A stretch of DNA of 64,000 bases, taken from contig NZ_JPKR02000005.1 in the NCBI RefSeq assembly GCF_000757425.2, positions 1 through 64,000 on the forward strand, read 5' to 3'. Under the pieces are notes generated by a model that was given only the letters and a program-made list of their open reading frames with translations, was not told the DNA's origin and did no database searches. Source of the stretch: Tatumella morbirosei. GTDB lineage: Bacteria > Pseudomonadota > Gammaproteobacteria > Enterobacterales > Enterobacteriaceae. Made by a program: the position numbers and the translations under genes. Below, piece after piece: positions 60,622 to 64,000 of this stretch (position 1 is the first letter of the stretch; each line of letters begins with the position of its first letter).

Positions 60622-61710
60622 TTAGCGGCGCAATGATCCATGGGATAAGACAGAGTACGACCGCCCCCGCCAGATGGGGCGCGGGAATTTTTCCGTAAAC
60701 GGTTTTTTATAAAACGCACTGCCTGCCAGAAAGATCACCGGACCTGCACACAACACCAGGCTGTGTAACAGTCCGGTGGCTTGTTCCGGAGATTCCATGG
60801 TCAGGTCATTCCCGACCGCCATCACGATGATGCCGCCTATCAGGATGACATGCAGATAGTGGAACCGGGCCCCCATCCGGCCCTGATCATCAGAGCGGCT
60901 GATCGCCAGTGTCGCCTCTTTGCCGGAGGTTCCGAAATAAAGCCACCATACTGCCAGCACCGACAGGAAAGTCGCCGCCATCGCGGAAATTTCAGCAAAA
61001 CTCCAGTGAGATTCCGCCGACAGTGAACCTCCGGTGGCCAGTAAGGTTTCACCCAGAGCGACAATCACAAATAACTGACAGCGTTCCGTCAGGTGCCCAC
61101 CCTCAATCGTCCAGTCACGGGTGGAAGATCGCCCCATTCCCGGAAAGGCAAAACCGCTCATCGGCGACAGGTATTCACATAACACCGCAATCACCCACAA
61201 CAGGGTGCGCAGATCTCCCCCAGCCAGCGCCCCACCAAACCAGAACACCGCCGAAACCAGCAGCCATGCCAGCATCCGTCGGTAATTAGGACTCAGCGCA
61301 TGTTCACGGCCCAGCACTATCACTATCACTATCACCAGGGTACGTCCGGCCTGTATCACCACATAAGCCAGGGCAAAAATCCACGCCCGCTCAGTGAATG
61401 CTTCGGGTATCGCGGCAGACATCACCAGTGCGGCCGCCATCACAAAAAATAATAGTCCGCGAATGGCCGGGGTTTCCGGACTAAACCAGTTGGTTACCCA
61501 GCAGGTATATTGCCAGCCCAGCCAGACAGCGAACCAGAGGATTAAGGTGTGCAGTCCCCCTGAAAAACTCAGGTCATGCAATAAACTGTGGCTGAGTTGC
61601 GTCACCGCAAACACATACACCAGGTCAAAAAACAGCTCCTCCCATGTCACCCGCGCATGGTGGCCATCACGCTGGCGTAATAACGTCGACGCCAGATTAT
61701 TATCAGCCAT
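60622..61710 (-). CDS. Low-temperature-requirement protein A (LtrA) family, C-terminus frameshifted
   Basis: A membrane protein of the LtrA family with about nine helices, starting with TWEELFFDLVYVFAVTQLSHSLL, the family signature, and later GGHLTERCQLFVIVALGETLL. As read it ends after 362 residues in EKFPRPIWRGRSYSVL, which is unlike LtrA. Adding one base to the T6 run at 60703-60708 restores TVYGKIPAPHLAGAVVLC and further hydrophobic sequence to a stop at 60518-60520, the normal LtrA ending. Function is unknown beyond the Listeria growth phenotype that named the family. Confidence 0.85.
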   Translation of the reverse strand: MADNNLASTLLRQRDGHHARVTWEELFFDLVYVFAVTQLSHSLLHDLSFSGGLHTLILWFAVWLGWQYTCWVTNWFSPETPAIRGLLFFVMAAALVMSAAIPEAFTERAWIFALAYVVIQAGRTLVIVIVIVLGREHALSPNYRRMLAWLLVSAVFWFGGALAGGDLRTLLWVIAVLCEYLSPMSGFAFPGMGRSSTRDWTIEGGHLTERCQLFVIVALGETLLATGGSLSAESHWSFAEISAMAATFLSVLAVWWLYFGTSGKEATLAISRSDDQGRMGARFHYLHVILIGGIIVMAVGNDLTMESPEQATGLLHSLVLCAGPVIFLAGSAFYKKPFTEKFPRPIWRGRSYSVLSHGSLRR

Positions 61711-61866
61711 ATATAGTCTCTTTATCGTCAGTCAGGGCTTCCTGCACGTCGGTTGCCGCCCGCTTTTAAATGCAACCAACCCGGTACTTTCCGGGATCAG
61801 ACCAAAAGCACCGGGTAATGATCCTGCCGGGTGCTGCCGGAGACTTCAGGCAACAGGGTATGGCAG

Positions 61867-62640
61867 TTATTTGGTAGTATAGCCACCATTGACGAGGATA
61901 GTTTGTCCGGTCATCCACCAGCCATCAGTGACCAGAAAACGTACCCACGGCACAATATCTTTGATATCGGTCAGACCGGTTTTACTGAATGGTGACAAAG
62001 CCGCTGCGGTTTTGTGATAGGCCACGGCATCCGCCCCTTCGGCAGGGTAGAAGAACGGAGTATCCATCGGCCCCGGTCCGATGGCTGTTACCGAAATTCC
62101 GCGTTCGCCCAATTCTTTCGACGCCGCCCGGGTGAAATGTTCCACCGGGGCTTTCATACCGGCATAGGCGGCATAATACGGGGTATAGGCGCCCAACAGT
62201 GATGTGACCAGCGTACAAATCCGGCCATTATCGTTCAGGTGTTTACCGGCTTCTTTAAGAAAAAAGAAAGCGGTCTTGGCATTCACCGTACTCATCTCGT
62301 CAAATTCTGTTTCACTGATATCAGCCATCGGCTTTTTCAGTACCTTGCCGACCGTGTTGATGGCAATATCCGGACGACCAAACTGTGCCACCACATCGGC
62401 GAACAGTTTTTCCATCGCCGCCGCTGAACTGAGGTCCGCCTGAAATGCTGCCGCGTTGGCACCGGCAGCAATAATCTCTGCCACGGTATCGTCGGCCTGC
62501 TGTCGGGTCGCCGCACTGTTGTAATGTACGGCAACGGCCGCCGCGCCCTGTTGCGCAAAATCACGGGCAATCAGCCCCCCGAGGTTTTTTGCCCCTCCTG
62601 CGATAATCACGACTTTACCTTTAAGTGTATGTTCTGACAT
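61867..62640 (-). CDS. Short-chain dehydrogenase/reductase
   Basis: A 257-residue classical SDR oxidoreductase. It has the nucleotide motif IIAGGAKNLGG near residue 13, an NTVGK segment where the NNAG motif usually lies, the catalytic Ser in VTSLLGAY, the Tyr and Lys in YAGMK, and the PGPMDTPFF loop. The NTVG variant is seen in some SDRs. It is divergent from the LysR gene at 62765. The substrate is unknown; cytoplasmic. Confidence 0.9.
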   Translation of the reverse strand: MSEHTLKGKVVIIAGGAKNLGGLIARDFAQQGAAAVAVHYNSAATRQQADDTVAEIIAAGANAAAFQADLSSAAAMEKLFADVVAQFGRPDIAINTVGKVLKKPMADISETEFDEMSTVNAKTAFFFLKEAGKHLNDNGRICTLVTSLLGAYTPYYAAYAGMKAPVEHFTRAASKELGERGISVTAIGPGPMDTPFFYPAEGADAVAYHKTAAALSPFSKTGLTDIKDIVPWVRFLVTDGWWMTGQTILVNGGYTTK

Positions 62641-62764
62641 AACCAGCCCTCTGAGTGAAAGATGATGCGGCGATCCCGCTGATAAGCAGATTAGTACAGA
62701 TTTTTATTGTATAAAGGTGGATGATTTGTATTCACTATGCAGAAAATACGATTAATAAGTGCTT

Positions 62765-63709
62765 ATGGATTCCATTGAACAGTTTCGTATATTCATCCGT
62801 GTCGCAGAGATTGGCAGCTTTATCCGCACGGCGGAAACCCTTGACCGGCCAGCCTCTACCGTGTCGGCAGCCATCCGTGAGCTGGAGAGCCGGCTCGGAA
62901 CCCGGCTGTTTCACCGTACCACCCGTCACGTTTCTCTGACTTCTGACGGAGAAACCCTGTACGCACGCAGTCAGCAACTGCTACAGGATATGGAAGAAAC
63001 CGAGAACCTGTTTCGTCAGCAGGACGGCAGGGTGACCGGCAAACTCAGGGTTGATGTACCGGGAAGAGTTGGTAATCAGATAATCATTCCCGCGCTGCCA
63101 GATTTCTTTGCCCGCTATCCGCTAATCACCCTCGAACTCGGGGTGACCGATCGCAGTGTCAATCTGACGGAAGAGGCTATCGACTGTGCGGTACGGGTTG
63201 GCAAACTCAGCGACTCCGGGTTGATTGCCCGCCCCACCGGAATGCTGAAGCTGATTAATGTGGCCTCTGAAGGTTATCTGAACCGCTATGGCAAACCCAC
63301 GACCCCGGGGCAACTACAAAATCACTACGTGGTCGGTTATGCTTCTCCGACCTCTGGTCGCCGGGAAAACTGGCAATGGGCCGCAGATGGCGAAACTTTT
63401 TCAGCACAGGTGAATGCCATGCTGAGTGTGAATAATGCAGAAGCCTGGATAACTGGCTGCGTCGCAGGGATGGGGATGATTCAGATTCCGGAATATGATG
63501 TCGCAGAGCTGCTGGCTGCCGGCACCTTGCATCAGGTGCTACCGGATTACCTGCCCCCCCCACTGCCGGTCAATATCATCTACCCACATCGCCGCCATCT
63601 GTCACGACCACTGCAGCTGTTTATCGACTGGCTGGAACCCTTATTGCGGGAAAAAATGCGACTCACCCGCCCACAACGGCCTCGGGTGAGTAAAACTGAT
63701 TACCGGTAA
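62765..63709 (+). CDS. LysR-family transcriptional regulator
   Basis: A 314-residue LysR regulator of the CrgA-like group. The ATG at 62765 gives MDSIEQFRIFIRVAEIGSFIRTAETLDRPASTVSAAIRELE, with the effector domain LRVDVPGRVGNQIIIPALPDFFARYP. A GTG at 62759 is also possible. It is divergent from the SDR gene by about 125 bp and probably controls it. It is the fifth LysR gene in the window. Confidence 0.88.
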   Translation: MDSIEQFRIFIRVAEIGSFIRTAETLDRPASTVSAAIRELESRLGTRLFHRTTRHVSLTSDGETLYARSQQLLQDMEETENLFRQQDGRVTGKLRVDVPGRVGNQIIIPALPDFFARYPLITLELGVTDRSVNLTEEAIDCAVRVGKLSDSGLIARPTGMLKLINVASEGYLNRYGKPTTPGQLQNHYVVGYASPTSGRRENWQWAADGETFSAQVNAMLSVNNAEAWITGCVAGMGMIQIPEYDVAELLAAGTLHQVLPDYLPPPLPVNIIYPHRRHLSRPLQLFIDWLEPLLREKMRLTRPQRPRVSKTDYR

Positions 63710-64000
63710 TTACACAGCCTAACGACCCCTGAAGGAATATTTACATTTTTATCATTTAATATAATAGGTTACTTAAAAATATTCTGTCATATCCTTCCGT
63801 CGGGCAGATCGGCAATTTTGCAGACACCAGGCAGATGATTTTGCTGGTATCAAAAGATCTCCACGCCCGCCCACAGTGCATATTACGTACCCGCATGGAT
63901 CACTTTTTTGCGCTATATAAAAAAATACATAATGAATTCAACCACTAACTCCTGAAGAAAAATTCTTTTAACTGAGATTAATCAAACAGTTAAATTTTCA
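63710..64000. other. No gene seen at the right end
   Basis: The last 290 bp are A/T-rich, hold no convincing open frame, ribosome site or hairpin, and may be the control region of a gene outside the window. Confidence 0.4.

Overview
The window is a contiguous piece of an Enterobacterales chromosome. From about 1 to 41.6 kb its gene order follows the Escherichia coli 94-95 minute region in reverse: rplI-rpsR-priB-rpsF, rlmB-rnr-nsrR-purA, yjeT-hflC-hflK-hflX-hfq-miaA-mutL-amiB-tsaE-nnr, the tRNA-Gly array with orn/rsgA-psd-mscM, epmA, entericidins, efp/epmB, groES-groEL, aspA, cutA-dsbD-yjdC, then tRNA-Phe. Protein similarity is high but below the level expected for Escherichia. Several genes usual in E. 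coli are missing from their places (queG, frdABCD, dcuA, yjeH). An Erwiniaceae-type genome (Tatumella, Pantoea or Erwinia group) would fit, but this is an inference from gene order and composition only.

Layout. 1-1.6 kb: the S6 ribosomal operon with promoter and leader. 1.8-2.7 kb: ivy and bsmA. 2.7-19 kb: a leftward housekeeping block for RNA decay, NO sensing, purine synthesis, FtsH control, Hfq, tRNA modification, mismatch repair and cell-wall splitting. 18.9-19.7 kb: a gene-free stretch with two perfect DnaA boxes flanking a perfect IHF consensus, at the position where E. coli keeps datA. 19.7-23.4 kb: an aminotransferase and a LysR/DMT cassette that separates one tRNA-Gly from the other two. 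23.5-41.6 kb: orn, rsgA, psd, mscM, the EF-P modification set (epmA, efp, epmB), both entericidins, groESL with a sigma-32 promoter, aspA, cutA-dsbD and yjdC.

41.6-47.2 kb holds a self-contained leftward operon: a LacI-type regulator, an ABC importer and a calcineurin-like phosphodiesterase, with a perfect 16-bp palindrome just before the regulator. tRNA-Phe at 47.4 kb is followed by a second copy of its 3' end, a Schlafen/AlbA_2-type ATP-binding protein gene with an in-frame 21/42-bp repeat, and decayed gene fragments: a small accessory island. From 50.7 kb to the end is a flexible region of transporters and enzymes (orphan solute-binding protein, FUSC exporter, alpha/beta hydrolase, EamA permease, cold-shock-like protein, MFS pump, LtrA, SDR). 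Most sit beside or opposite a LysR regulator.

Three genes (rnr, nnr, ltrA) have clear frameshifts at A/T runs of six or seven, and a fourth (the MFS gene) may have one. Sequencing miscounts of homopolymers are the simplest explanation, but real mutations cannot be excluded from the sequence alone.
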